From Betaproteobacteria bacterium Ga0077532 (GTDB lineage: Bacteria > Pseudomonadota > Gammaproteobacteria > Burkholderiales > Ga0077523): a stretch of 64,000 nucleotides of DNA. Shown here piece after piece: positions 16,697-26,505 of this stretch. A model generated the notes under the pieces. It did not search any database. It was not told the DNA's origin and saw nothing but the letters and a program-made list of their open reading frames with translations. The stretch is taken from the NCBI GenBank assembly GCA_001464895.1, contig LNEE01000031.1, positions 1 through 64,000 on the forward strand, written 5' to 3'. Position numbers and translations under genes: made by a program. Position 1 is the first letter of the stretch; each line of letters starts with the position of its first letter.

Positions 16697-18100
16697 CTAT
16701 CGCGCGCCGACGGTACGGTCCACCAGCAACTGGGACACGCGGATGTTGGCGGCCTCCAGCCGCGACACCAGCAGTTCCAGGAAGGCGGCGTTGAACCGGT
16801 TGCGGCAGGACTCCGTGGCCTGCGCCAAGGCCTCGTCCGAGACCTCGATGAGGGTGATGTCGGTCAGTGCGGTGACGGTGGCCGACCGGTGGAAGTCGCG
16901 TGTACCGAGGTAGCTCATCTCTCCGAAGCACTGACCAGCCTGCAGCACCGTGAGCAGGCGTTCGTTCTTGGTCACCCGCACTTCGCCGGAGGCGAGGATG
17001 AAGAACGACCGGCCGTCGGCACCTTCCCGGATCACCGCGGTGCCGGCCGGATGCCGCGACCACGACGAGATGCGTACGACCTGCCAGAGGTCCGCATCGC
17101 CGAAGCCGTGGAAGAACTCGAGGTCCCGGAGCGTGGAGAACTTCTCGGCCTCGGGGACGGGCTGGGCGATCGACTTGAGGTCTCCGAACACGGCGGCAAG
17201 CGCCGACGAGAACTCGTTCCAGCTCTGATACCGGCGGTCGAGGCTCTTCTGCAGCGCCTTCTTCACGATCACGTCGACAGCCTGGGGAATCTCGGGCCGA
17301 TGGACCGAGGGCGGCGGCGGGTCCACGTTGATGATCTGGTAGACCATGCTGAAGTTGTTGGTCGCCTTGAAGGGCAGGCGACCGGTGAGCAGCTGGTACA
17401 TGACCACACCGAGCGAGAAGATGTCGGTCTGGTGGTTCAGCTGCTGGTCGCGCACCTGTTCGGGCGACATGTAGGCCGGCGACCCGACCCCGGTGACCTG
17501 CGTCGTCTCTGACGCGAGCGACAGTGCCGCGCCGAAGTCGGAGATCTTGATCTCGCCATCGGGGGCCACGAGGATGTTCGCGGGTTTGATGTCCCGATGA
17601 ATGATGCCGATCCGCAGGGCGTAGTCGAGCGCCTTGCTGCACTTGAAGACGAGTTCCACCACGCGCGACACCGGCATGAGGTTCTCGACCCGGCAGAACT
17701 CGTCGAGCGTCGGGCCGTCGATGAACTCCATCACGATGTAGCTGCCGTCGACATCCGCCACGGCATCGTAGATGGCAGCGATATGCGGGTGGTTGAGCTT
17801 GCCGACCAGCGACGCTTCGGTGAGAAAGAGCTTCTGGAAGCGCCGGCCGTATTCGCGATCGCCCAGGGCTTCCTGCTTGACGAGCTTGACTGCCACCTGG
17901 CGGCCGGCGAAGGGGTCGTTCGCCAGGTAGACGGCGCTCGTCGCGCCGCGGCCGATTTCGCGGACCAGTTCGTACTTGCCGATGCGGTCCATGGGGGCGG
18001 TCGGGGCCGGAGGGGCGGTGGAAGGAGTCGCGGATTCTATCGGGATTTCCGCGGCCGCCGCGGGGTGCTTCGGCAGGTCGTCGGCGCCCGGCGCCGTCAT
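16697..18100 (-). CDS. Ser/Thr protein kinase with C-terminal cyclic-nucleotide-binding domain
   Basis: This 467-residue protein begins with a Pro/Ala-rich leader (~40 residues), then a complete Hanks-type kinase domain (~42-310): glycine loop IGRGATSAVYL, VAVKL lysine, catalytic IIHRDIKPANIL, KISDFGAAL and the activation segment ending AYMSPEQV. Residues ~330-450 form a cNMP-binding domain with FFILASGEVRVTKNE and a phosphate-binding cassette CFGEMSYLGTRDFHRSATV, where Gly, Glu and Arg expected to hold cAMP or cGMP are present. No membrane segment is seen. The start overlaps the BepA-like gene stop by four bases. By analogy with cGMP-dependent kinases the domain may gate activity; this is inference. 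Confidence 0.9.
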   Translation of the reverse strand: MTAPGADDLPKHPAAAAEIPIESATPSTAPPAPTAPMDRIGKYELVREIGRGATSAVYLANDPFAGRQVAVKLVKQEALGDREYGRRFQKLFLTEASLVGKLNHPHIAAIYDAVADVDGSYIVMEFIDGPTLDEFCRVENLMPVSRVVELVFKCSKALDYALRIGIIHRDIKPANILVAPDGEIKISDFGAALSLASETTQVTGVGSPAYMSPEQVRDQQLNHQTDIFSLGVVMYQLLTGRLPFKATNNFSMVYQIINVDPPPPSVHRPEIPQAVDVIVKKALQKSLDRRYQSWNEFSSALAAVFGDLKSIAQPVPEAEKFSTLRDLEFFHGFGDADLWQVVRISSWSRHPAGTAVIREGADGRSFFILASGEVRVTKNERLLTVLQAGQCFGEMSYLGTRDFHRSATVTALTDITLIEVSDEALAQATESCRNRFNAAFLELLVSRLEAANIRVSQLLVDRTVGAR

Positions 18101-19518
18101 TGCTGCTTCGCCGTCAGGGTCCGGAGCTGGCTGAGGCGCGCCTCGATGCCGGACACCTCGTAGAAGTCCCCGTTGTTGTTCTTCAGGGCCAGTTGCAATT
18201 GCTCCATGGCAAGCCGGATGTTGCCCTGGGCCACGTAGGACTCGGCGAGCGACCGATGTTTCATCATGTTCTGCCCCAGGGCGGAGTACGCAATGGCCTG
18301 CATCTCGTAGAGCCGGCCGTCGTCGGGGTCGCGCTGCAGGCGGGCATCGATGACCGCATTCGCGTCCGCCGGCCGCTTGGCGTCGAGAAGCGTCTGGGCA
18401 AGGGCGTACACGAGGGCCCGCTGGTTGGGGAAGGCGATGAGTTGCTTGCGGTACCAGTCGATGGCCGGTTGCGTCTTGCCGCTGCCCGCGAGGATGCGCC
18501 CCTGAAGCAGCGCGAGCATCGGGTGGCTGTCCACAGCCTGGGGCAGCAGCTTGATCTCCCGGGCGGCTCGCGCGAATTCCCGGGCGCGCAAGAGCGCGGT
18601 GATCAGGCCATAGCGCGCCGCCGTCTCGTTGGCGAACTTGCGTTCAGACACCAATTCGTCGAAGTAAGCGACGGCTTCACGGGGTTCCTTCTGCATCGCG
18701 CGGAGCTTGGCGCGGACCAGGTGGAACTCCAGGCTGTCCGGCACCTGCCGGTACGGGAGGTCGTAGATCCGGCCCTGGACGTCGGCGATACGCTCGTACG
18801 TGATCGGGTGGGTGCGCATGTAGGTGGGCGCCCCGGTCTCGAGCGAGCGCGTCGAACGCTGCAGGCGGTCGAGGAAGACGGGCATCGCGTGGGTGTCGAA
18901 GCCCGCGCGTTCGAGGATCTGCACCCCGACGCGGTCGGCGTCGCGTTCGTTGTCGCGGCTGAACGCGAGCTGGTTCGACAGTGCCTGGGCCTGGCTCGCC
19001 GCGATCGCACCAGCGGCTGCCTGGGGGTTGGACCGGGCGGCCAGGATGGCGAGAGCGACGGCGGCGAGGGAGATCATCCCCTGCTTCTCCTGGGCCGCCA
19101 CCATGCGGGCGATGTGGCGCTGGGTCACGTGGGCCACTTCGTGCGCCATGACCGCCGCGAGTTCGGATTCGCTCTGCGCCGTCAGGATGAGCCCCGAATG
19201 GACGCCCACATAGCCGCCCGGCAGCGCAAAGGCATTCACCGAGTTGTCCTGCAGCGGGAAGAAGAGGAAGTCCTGGCGCGTGTCCGGGCTCACGGCGACC
19301 AGCCGGTAGCCCACCTGGTTGAGGTAGTCCGACACCTCCGGGTCGTCGAGAAAGGTCGGCGACTGCCGGATCTGCCGCATGATGCTGAACCCGATCCCGC
19401 GTTCCTGCGCAGGCGAGAGCGTCGCCTGCGAGACATCGCCGAGGTCGGGAAGGGTATCTGCAGGTACTGCCTGGAGAGGCAGCGCCGCAAGAAGGCAGAG
19501 GAGGGAGGCTCGGATCAC
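18097..19518 (-). CDS. BepA-like periplasmic M48 metalloprotease with TPR domain
   Basis: This 473-residue protein has a signal peptide ([15 protein letters not shown]), an M48 peptidase domain (~30-270) with the zinc motif HEVAH in [15 protein letters not shown] and the third ligand Glu in [13 protein letters not shown], and a C-terminal half made of TPR helices. BepA/YfgC proteases check outer-membrane protein and LptD assembly in the periplasm. The start codon is GTG. The gene is translationally coupled to the kinase that follows, an arrangement I would not predict from function. Confidence 0.9.
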   Translation of the reverse strand: MIRASLLCLLAALPLQAVPADTLPDLGDVSQATLSPAQERGIGFSIMRQIRQSPTFLDDPEVSDYLNQVGYRLVAVSPDTRQDFLFFPLQDNSVNAFALPGGYVGVHSGLILTAQSESELAAVMAHEVAHVTQRHIARMVAAQEKQGMISLAAVALAILAARSNPQAAAGAIAASQAQALSNQLAFSRDNERDADRVGVQILERAGFDTHAMPVFLDRLQRSTRSLETGAPTYMRTHPITYERIADVQGRIYDLPYRQVPDSLEFHLVRAKLRAMQKEPREAVAYFDELVSERKFANETAARYGLITALLRAREFARAAREIKLLPQAVDSHPMLALLQGRILAGSGKTQPAIDWYRKQLIAFPNQRALVYALAQTLLDAKRPADANAVIDARLQRDPDDGRLYEMQAIAYSALGQNMMKHRSLAESYVAQGNIRLAMEQLQLALKNNNGDFYEVSGIEARLSQLRTLTAKQQ

Positions 19519-19568
19519 GATGCTATGATAGCCGGGGCCTGTTTCTGGTTCTTTCTCCGGCGAAACTC

Positions 19569-20057
<489 letters not shown>

Positions 20058-20128
20058 CCACCGCCACGCCCGCCGAACGGATCCTGGCCGGTCCGGTCCG
20101 ATCCAGGACACACCCGACCCAGCGCCCG

Positions 20129-20479
20129 ATGCGACCGATCCCCGTCCTGCTTGCCCCTCTGATTCTGGTCCTCGCCATCACCGAGGCGCCCGCCGGGGCC
20201 ACCGAGTCGTCCGGTCGCCGCGTGGCCCACGATCAGGAGCGCGGCAACTGTCTCGCCTGCCATCGGATGCCGGCCGATCCCGGTGCCGAAACCAACGCGG
20301 ACATGGGCCCGACCCTCGAGAACATCCGCCAGCGCTATCCCGACCGCGCGGATCTGCGTCAACGGATCTGGGATGCCCGGGCATTCAACCCCGACACGAT
20401 CATGCCGCCCTACGGACGGCACCGCATCCTCACCGAGGAGGAGATCGACCAGGTGGTGGACTACATACATGGCCTCTGA
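20129..20479 (+). CDS. soxX: Sulfur oxidation cytochrome SoxX
   Basis: This 116-residue protein has a signal peptide (VLLAPLILVLAITEAPAGA), a single haem c motif CLACH and a distal Met ligand candidate in DTIMPPYGRHRIL, the small monohaem form of SoxX. With SoxA it forms the SoxAX cytochrome that couples thiosulfate oxidatively to the SoxY carrier. The last 11 bases overlap soxY. The ATG at 20129 was chosen because it opens the signal peptide; earlier in-frame codons lie in moaC. Confidence 0.92.
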   Translation: MRPIPVLLAPLILVLAITEAPAGATESSGRRVAHDQERGNCLACHRMPADPGAETNADMGPTLENIRQRYPDRADLRQRIWDARAFNPDTIMPPYGRHRILTEEEIDQVVDYIHGL

Positions 20480-20963
20480 TTTTCTCCATCTGCAGCATCG
20501 CTTGCGCCGTCGGCTGCTCGCACGGCTCGCGGGGCTGACCGGCGCGATACTGGCGACGACCACCGGGCTGCTCGCGCCGATCGTCGCCTGGGCCGGTGCC
20601 CGTAACGTCGAAGCCTTCGACGCCAAGGCGATCGATCTGGCGCTCGTCGCCGCGGGGGTGGCCGATGCCGTGGAGAGCGAGGACGTCATCCTCCGGGCAC
20701 CCGACATCGCCGAGAACAGCGCGATCGTCCACGTCGAGATCCAGTCGAAGGTGCCCGACACCCGCAGCATCCTGATCTTCGCAGAGAAGAATCCGCAGCC
20801 GCTCGTCGCGCAGTTCGATCTCCTCCCGGGTCTGGAGCCCATCGTGGCTGTGCGGATCAAGATGGCCGAGTCGGCCCACCTGCGCGCCGTGGTGCTTGCC
20901 GGAGATCGCAAGTACTTCGCCCGACGGGAGACCAAGGTCACCCTCGGCGGCTGCGCGGGCTGA
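20469..20963 (+). CDS. soxY: Sulfur carrier protein SoxY
   Basis: This 164-residue protein has an Arg-rich leader followed by a hydrophobic stretch (RRRLLARLAGLTGAILATTTGLL), suitable for export, and the SoxY beta-sandwich. The carrier cysteine sits at the C-terminus in VTLGGCAG. The family swinging arm is normally GGCGG; here the residue after Cys is Ala. SoxY bears sulfur intermediates as a thioconjugate and works as a SoxYZ heterodimer. It overlaps soxX by 11 bases and is followed 14 bases later by soxZ. Confidence 0.9.
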   Translation: MASDFLHLQHRLRRRLLARLAGLTGAILATTTGLLAPIVAWAGARNVEAFDAKAIDLALVAAGVADAVESEDVILRAPDIAENSAIVHVEIQSKVPDTRSILIFAEKNPQPLVAQFDLLPGLEPIVAVRIKMAESAHLRAVVLAGDRKYFARRETKVTLGGCAG

Positions 20964-20977
20964 GTCCGGGAGACGCC

Positions 20978-21292
20978 ATGCCTGATCCGATCAAGATGCG
21001 TATTGCCCTCGATGGGGAGGTCGCCACCGTAAAGGTGCTGATGCCGCATCCCATGGAAACCGGGTTGCGGAAGGATCCACTCGGCGAGGCCATGGTGCCG
21101 ATGCATTTCATCCATCACGTGGTCGCCACCCACAACGGCCGCACGGTGCTCGATGCGCAGTGGAGCCGGTCGGTCTCGAAGAACCCGTTTCTCGAGTTCC
21201 GTGTGCGAGGAGCGAAGTCCGGGGACCGCATCGGTGTGACGTGGGAAGACAACCGGGGCGAGACCATGAGCCTCGAGGTCCCGATCAAGTGA
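20978..21292 (+). CDS. soxZ: Sulfur carrier complex subunit SoxZ
   Basis: This 104-residue protein is a typical SoxZ: an immunoglobulin-like beta-sandwich with KVLMPHPMETGLRKD and HFIHHVVATHNG near the N-terminus and GDRIGVTWEDNRGE near the end. It has no signal peptide and is expected to be exported with SoxY. It supports the SoxY cysteine arm. Its stop overlaps the GTG start of soxA (GTGA). Confidence 0.93.
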   Translation: MPDPIKMRIALDGEVATVKVLMPHPMETGLRKDPLGEAMVPMHFIHHVVATHNGRTVLDAQWSRSVSKNPFLEFRVRGAKSGDRIGVTWEDNRGETMSLEVPIK

Positions 21293-22131
21293 GGCGCGGA
21301 CAGGTGCGACTGGCGGCGCTGGTACTCGGTGCTGGTCTTTCCGGGATGTTCGGTGGCAGTGCCGCGGCACCGGAAGATGATCGCCGCGCGTATGTGCAGT
21401 TCTTCCAGGCGCGATTCCCGGCCGTGCCGCTCGACGACTACGTGCTCGGCAGCTTCATGCTCAATGCCGCGGGCCGGCGGCACTACGAAGACATCATGGC
21501 GTTCCCGCCCTTCGAACCCGACATCGATCGCGGACGCGCCCTCTGGGAGACGCCGTTCCCCAACGGCCGCACCTACGCCGATTGCCTGCCCGATGGCGGC
21601 CGGATGCTGGCGGGCACCTACCCTCGATACGACGCGGAACAACGCCGCGTCGTCACCTTCGAGATGCTCCTGAACCGCTGCCGCACCGACAACGGCGAGG
21701 CCGCGTACCGGTACGACGATCGCGACACGATGGGCGTGCTGACGGCGTACGCACGCACGTTGTCCGACGGCATGCGCATGGCGATCCGCGTCGAGTCGCC
21801 CGAGGCCGTTGCGCGCTACGAGGCCGGCCGGGCGTTCTTCGAGCGCCGCATCGGGCAGATGAACTTTTCGTGCGCGAACTGCCATGTGCAGAACGCGGGC
21901 CGCGTGATGCGGATGGAAGTCATCTCCCCCGCGCTCGGGCAGGCGCCGCACTTTCCGGTCTTCCGCGGGGGCGATGCGCTCTACACGCTCCACGCGCGCT
22001 ACACCCGCTGCATGGAGCAGGTGCGCGCCGAGCCGTTGCCCATGGGCAGCGAGACCTTCAACGACCTCGAGTACTTCCACTCCTACATGAGTAACGGGTT
22101 GCCGCTGAAGGCGTCGGTCTACCGGCGTTGA
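21289..22131 (+). CDS. soxA: Sulfur oxidation cytochrome SoxA
   Basis: This 280-residue protein starts at a GTG overlapping the soxZ stop; a second GTG five codons later is possible. It has a signal peptide (AALVLGAGLSGMFGGSAAA), a haem motif CANCH in the C-terminal half, and the essential Cys ligand in RCMEQVRAEP that becomes a persulfide. The N-terminal half has only single cysteines (YADCLPDGG, NRCRTDNG) where dihaem SoxA has a second haem, so this is the monohaem type. It pairs with SoxX. No soxB follows; the next genes are glycosyltransferases. Confidence 0.92.
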   Translation: MRRGQVRLAALVLGAGLSGMFGGSAAAPEDDRRAYVQFFQARFPAVPLDDYVLGSFMLNAAGRRHYEDIMAFPPFEPDIDRGRALWETPFPNGRTYADCLPDGGRMLAGTYPRYDAEQRRVVTFEMLLNRCRTDNGEAAYRYDDRDTMGVLTAYARTLSDGMRMAIRVESPEAVARYEAGRAFFERRIGQMNFSCANCHVQNAGRVMRMEVISPALGQAPHFPVFRGGDALYTLHARYTRCMEQVRAEPLPMGSETFNDLEYFHSYMSNGLPLKASVYRR

Positions 22132-22214
22132 GGGCGGTGCCCGCATGACGAAGGCGTGAGCGTCGACGATGTGCCTCGCTATACTGCGGCGGCCCTGATC
22201 CTCCCTCGCTACCG

Positions 22215-24053
22215 ATGCTCGACTGGTTGAAGCAGACGTTCTCGCGCCACGACCCGCCGCGCGCGCCGACGGGCGGCGGGCCGTCCGCGGAGGCCCTTGC
22301 GAGAAAGTCCGAGGCCGACCGTCTCGCGGACGCCGGGGACATCGAGTCCGCCCGCCGTGCCTATCGCGAGGCCGTTGCACTGGCCCCCGACTATGCGCAG
22401 GCGTGGAACAACCTCGCGCTCACGTATCTGCAGACCGGCGCCTTCGCCGAAGCCGAGGACGCGCTGCGCCACGCCGTCGATGTCATGCCCGGGCTCGCTG
22501 CCGCGTGGGTGAATCTTGCGAGCGTGCACGAGGCGCGCGGTGACGCTGTCGCGGCCGAGGAGAGCCTCGCCGCCGCGCTGGCTGCCGACCCTGCCTCGCT
22601 TCCTGCGCGCAACAACCTCGGGACGCTCGTCTGCGCGGCGGGGCGCTTCATCGATGCGGAGGCGCATTTCCGCGCGGCGCTCGCGCAGGTCCCCGGCGAT
22701 GCAGGTCTCCGCAGCAACCTCGCCCTCGCGCTGCGCGGGCAGGGGCGCATCGACGAAGCCCTCGACGTTCTTCGCGACATGCCCGCCCAGCCCGAGCCCG
22801 GACTGATCGAGGCCTACCTGCTCACGTTGAACTATGCCGATGGCGTCGAGCCCGCCTTCGTTGCGGCCGAGCACCGCCGGCTCGGGGCGCTGCTGGGGCG
22901 GTGGTCCGTGGACCTGCCGATCGCGCCGCGCGAGGATGGCCGCCCGTTGCGAGTCGGCTACGTCTCGGCCGACTTCGGCTTCCACGTCGTCAGCTTCTTT
23001 CTCGAACCCGTGCTCGCCGCCCACGATCGCAGGGTCGTGGAGGTGTTCTGCTATTTCGCGGGGAATCGGCACGACGCGCAGACTGCGCGGACCCGCTCGC
23101 ACGCCGCCGTCTGGCGCGACATCGGCGGCATGGACGACGCCACCGCGTTGCAGATCATCCGTGCGGATCAGCTCGACATCGCCGTCGATCTCTCCGGACA
23201 CACCGGAGGCCATCGCCTCCCGCTGTTCGCGCAGCGCATCGCACCGGTGCAGGCGACGTGGCTCGGCTATCCCAACACGACCGGCGTGCCGGCCATGGAC
23301 TTCCGCCTGACGGACGCCTGGGCAGATCCGCCCGGCACGTCGGAGTTCCTGCACACGGAAACACTGGTGCGCCTCCCGTCCGGCTTCCTTGCCTACCAGC
23401 CGAGGTCCGAGGTGCCGGACGTGGCGCCGCCGCCTTTTCGCACCCGCGGGCACGTCACGTTCGGATGCTTCAGCAACCCCGCGAAGCTGAGCGACACCTG
23501 CCTCGCGCTGTGGGCGGGCGTGCTGACGGCGACGCCAGGTTCGCGACTGCTGGTGAAGGCGAAGGGACTCGGGGATGCCCGTGCCGAGGCGCGATTCCGC
23601 GATCGTTTCGCCGCGGCGGGCGGTGACCCGGCGCGGCTCGACGTCTCGGGCTGGGCGGAGGATTTCGAGCGCCACCTGCGTCGATATGCGGATATCGACA
23701 TCGCCCTGGACAGCCATCCGTATCACGGCACGACGACGACCTGCGAGGCGCTCTGGATGGGGGTGCCGGTGGTGACGCTCGCGGGGAGCGCGCACGTGTC
23801 GCGCGTCGGTGTGAGCCTGCTGGCGCGGGCCGGCCATCCGGAGTGGGTCGCGACGGACCGGGGCGACTACGTCCGTATTGCCGCCGGTCTCGCGTCGGAC
23901 CGCGACGCCTTGGCCGGACATCGGGCGGCCCTGCGCGGCGAACTCCGTACGAGCGCGCTCACGGACGTTCTCCGGCTCGCCCGTGCGCTGGAGAACGCCT
24001 ATGCCGGGATGGTCATGCAACGGGCGTCGGAGGGGCCATGTTCGACTGGCTGA
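22215..24053 (+). CDS. TPR-containing GT41 (SPINDLY/OGT-like) glycosyltransferase, copy 1
   Basis: This 612-residue protein has TPR repeats in ~20-200 (for example YAQAWNNLALTYLQTGAF and ASLPARNNLGTLVCAAGRF) and then a GT41 catalytic domain (~230-600). GT41 landmarks are GYVSADFGFHVVSFFLEPVL with the catalytic-type His, DIAVDLSGHTGGHRLPLFA, TWLGYPNTTG and DSHPYHGTTTTCEALWMGVP. In the family these enzymes put GlcNAc, fucose or glucose on Ser/Thr or Asn of cytosolic proteins. No signal or membrane segment is present. The 3' end overlaps the next homologue by 16 bases. Confidence 0.9.
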   Translation: MLDWLKQTFSRHDPPRAPTGGGPSAEALARKSEADRLADAGDIESARRAYREAVALAPDYAQAWNNLALTYLQTGAFAEAEDALRHAVDVMPGLAAAWVNLASVHEARGDAVAAEESLAAALAADPASLPARNNLGTLVCAAGRFIDAEAHFRAALAQVPGDAGLRSNLALALRGQGRIDEALDVLRDMPAQPEPGLIEAYLLTLNYADGVEPAFVAAEHRRLGALLGRWSVDLPIAPREDGRPLRVGYVSADFGFHVVSFFLEPVLAAHDRRVVEVFCYFAGNRHDAQTARTRSHAAVWRDIGGMDDATALQIIRADQLDIAVDLSGHTGGHRLPLFAQRIAPVQATWLGYPNTTGVPAMDFRLTDAWADPPGTSEFLHTETLVRLPSGFLAYQPRSEVPDVAPPPFRTRGHVTFGCFSNPAKLSDTCLALWAGVLTATPGSRLLVKAKGLGDARAEARFRDRFAAAGGDPARLDVSGWAEDFERHLRRYADIDIALDSHPYHGTTTTCEALWMGVPVVTLAGSAHVSRVGVSLLARAGHPEWVATDRGDYVRIAAGLASDRDALAGHRAALRGELRTSALTDVLRLARALENAYAGMVMQRASEGPCSTG

Positions 24054-26077
24054 AACGACGGCCCGCGCCCACGGTCAGCGCGCCGGTCGGCCCACGCCTC
24101 GAAGCTGCGCGAACGGCGCTGCGCGCAGGCGACGATGCGGGGGCGGCGGCCGTCCTCGACGGGTTGCTGGCCGAGCCGTCGCCACCCGCCGAAGCGCTGC
24201 ATCTGGCCGGCGTGCTGGCCTGCCGGCAGGGCGCGTTCCCGCGCGCAGTGGCGCATCTGCGGACGGCGACGTCGCTCGACCCTTCGCGGGCCGCCACGTG
24301 GTTCACGCTGGCCGAGGCGCTGCTGGAGACCGGTGACGCGGAAGCCGCGCTCTCCGCGATGCGGGCCGCGCTCGCAGCGGATCTGCGGTACGCCGCAGCG
24401 GCCGAGCGCATCGTCCCGCTGCTCGGTGCGCTGGGCCGGTACGACGATGCGATCGAGACCTACCAGATGCATCGCCTGCTCGACTGGACCTTCGATCCGG
24501 CGCGCAACCCCGTCGCGCTGCTGCACGCCCAGGGCCGGCTCGACGACGCGGTCGCGCAACTGGAGCAGGCCAGCGCGCGCGATCCCGGCGACGCAGCGTC
24601 GCGCGCGTATCTCGGCGCCACGATGCAGGCGCGCGGACGTCTCGACCATGCGATCCGCTGGTATCGCGAGGCGCTCGCGTGCCGGTCCGACGATGCGTTC
24701 ACCCATCGCAAGCTGGCGTTCGCCCTCGACAGTCGCGGCGAGCTGGAAGAGGCGCTCGTCCACTACGCACGCGGGATGGCGCTCGTGCCTTCGGATCCGC
24801 AGGCGTGGTCCGACTGGTTCTCCGCCGGGCTGTACGCCGGGTCCCCGTCGCGGGAGGCGCGCGCGAAGGCGTTCGACGACTACGACCGTCGCTTCCGCCG
24901 TCCGCCCGTCGTCGAATCCAGGCCACCGCCAGGATCGCGGCGGCTGCGCGTGGGCTACGTGTCGGGCGACTTCTGCGATCACGTCATCAACTATTTCTTC
25001 GAGCCGGTGCTCGAGCACCACGACCGCTCGGCGTTCGAGGTGTGGTGCTACGACCGCACGCGGCAGCGGGATGCCGTGAGCCTGCGTCTGGAGGGAAAGG
25101 CCGACCAATGGCGGCGCGTGCCGGGCATGGGCTGGGACGCGCTCGCCGATCTCGTGCGCGAAGACGGCATCGACATCCTCGTGGATCTCAAGGGTCACTT
25201 CGACGACAACAACCTGCCGCTCTTCGCCCGGAAGCCGGCGCCCGTGCAGGTCACGTGGCTCGGTTACCCCGACACGACGGGGCTGCGTTCCGTGGACGCG
25301 TGGATCACCGATCGGCACATCGCCGCAGACCTCTCCGGCCAGACCGCATCCGAGCAGATCGTGCCGCTGCCGCACTTCTTCATGTGCTTCCGGCCGCTGC
25401 CCGGCGCGCCGGATCCGGGCCCGCTGCCGGCCATCGCGAGTGGCCGTATCACGTTCGGTTGCTTCAACACGTTCGCGAAGATCTCGCCGGCGATGCGCGA
25501 CGCGATCGCGGACGTGATGCGGGCCGTGCCCGATGCCCGATGCCTGATGACGGCACTCCCCGGCGGAGAGGCCCGTACGGCGCTACTGGCGTACTTCGAG
25601 GCCAAGGGGGTCGATCCGGCGCGCTTCATCCTGCGTGGGCGCGGTTCTCACGAGACCTTTCTCGCGCAGCACCGGGAGGTCGACATCGCGCTGGACAGCT
25701 TCCCCTACAACGGCACGACGACAACCCTGCATTCGCTGTGGATGGGTGTGCCGGTGATCGCATTGGCGGGCGACACGCACGCGTCGCGCGTCGGTGCCAG
25801 CATCCTGGCGAACCTCGGGCTCGACGACTGGTGCGGGAGAACGGTGGACGACTACGTGGAGATCGCCCGGCGTTGCGCCGGGGATATGGCGGCGCTGGCG
25901 ACGTTGCGGGGCAGTCTGCGACAGCGCCTCGCAGCGTCGGGGATCATGGACGAACCGCGTTTCGTGCGGGATCTGGAAGCGGCGTATCGGGCGTTGTCGT
26001 CGCCGGCCGCAGCGACTACTGGGTCTTCTTCGGCGTTGCGAGCCGCACCACCAGACCCTTCGTCACCGTCTCGATGA
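24038..26077 (+). CDS. TPR-containing GT41 (SPINDLY/OGT-like) glycosyltransferase, copy 2
   Basis: This 679-residue protein starts at the ATG at 24038, inside the end of copy 1, with the same MFDWLKRRP-type opening as its neighbours. TPR-like repeats fill ~15-290; the GT41 domain spans ~310-670 with GYVSGDFCDHVINYFFEPVLEHHD, DILVDLKGHFDDNNLPLFARKPAPVQ (both parts of the sugar-nucleotide domain), TWLGYPDTTG and DSFPYNGTTTTLHSLWMGVP. LKGHFDDN replaces the SGHTGGHR found in copy 1, so acceptor or donor preference may differ. It converges with a small minus-strand gene over 62 bases. Confidence 0.9.
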   Translation: MFDWLKRRPAPTVSAPVGPRLEAARTALRAGDDAGAAAVLDGLLAEPSPPAEALHLAGVLACRQGAFPRAVAHLRTATSLDPSRAATWFTLAEALLETGDAEAALSAMRAALAADLRYAAAAERIVPLLGALGRYDDAIETYQMHRLLDWTFDPARNPVALLHAQGRLDDAVAQLEQASARDPGDAASRAYLGATMQARGRLDHAIRWYREALACRSDDAFTHRKLAFALDSRGELEEALVHYARGMALVPSDPQAWSDWFSAGLYAGSPSREARAKAFDDYDRRFRRPPVVESRPPPGSRRLRVGYVSGDFCDHVINYFFEPVLEHHDRSAFEVWCYDRTRQRDAVSLRLEGKADQWRRVPGMGWDALADLVREDGIDILVDLKGHFDDNNLPLFARKPAPVQVTWLGYPDTTGLRSVDAWITDRHIAADLSGQTASEQIVPLPHFFMCFRPLPGAPDPGPLPAIASGRITFGCFNTFAKISPAMRDAIADVMRAVPDARCLMTALPGGEARTALLAYFEAKGVDPARFILRGRGSHETFLAQHREVDIALDSFPYNGTTTTLHSLWMGVPVIALAGDTHASRVGASILANLGLDDWCGRTVDDYVEIARRCAGDMAALATLRGSLRQRLAASGIMDEPRFVRDLEAAYRALSSPAAATTGSSSALRAAPPDPSSPSR

Positions 26078-26360
26078 ACGGATCGGTGTATCCCAGGGCC
26101 TTCAACTGCCATCGGAACGTGTTCCCCAGCTTCGCCTTCTTGTACAGCCCCAGGCGGTTCTCCTGGTGGAATCGGACGGCTCGCGCGTACAGGCCCTCGG
26201 TGACCACTTCGAGCTGCTGCTTCACGCCCTTGTCCGTCCGGGCTTCACTTGCCGGCGGAAAGCGCCGAGAAAGATCCGAGGCGAGACTCCTCGCGAAGTC
26301 ATCCACCTTTCTGGTATCGAACATTCCGAAGATCATGCTTTCATGCTCCATTCGCGCCAA
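26016..26360 (-). CDS. Hypothetical protein, 114 residues
   Basis: This small protein overlaps the end of GT41 copy 2 by 62 bases in convergent orientation. It includes KVDDFARSLASDLSRRFPPA near the N-terminus, a basic middle (LGLYKKAKLGNTFRWQLKALGY) and ends ATPKKTQ. It looks like a helical cytosolic protein; the amphipathic N-terminal helix resembles conserved short proteins I have seen in betaproteobacteria, but I cannot name a family. Starts at 26360, 26351 or further in (MIFGMF at 26336) are possible. The non-random composition in its frame supports a real gene. Confidence 0.62.
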   Translation of the reverse strand: MARMEHESMIFGMFDTRKVDDFARSLASDLSRRFPPASEARTDKGVKQQLEVVTEGLYARAVRFHQENRLGLYKKAKLGNTFRWQLKALGYTDPFIETVTKGLVVRLATPKKTQ

Positions 26361-26505
26361 CCGTGGCGCATGTCGAATGCAATCGGATCATACGGCGCGG
26401 GGCCGTGGCAGTGCGAGTGCCTGGGTTGCGGACGGGTCGCCGAACGTTCCGGCCGCGGCCTGCCGCGGATGCCGATCCGACGCACCAGAGAACTCGAGGT
26501 AACCC

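Noticed and set aside
22209..24020. 603-codon minus-strand frame
   Set aside because: Exact antisense of GT41 copy 1, with no recognisable domain.
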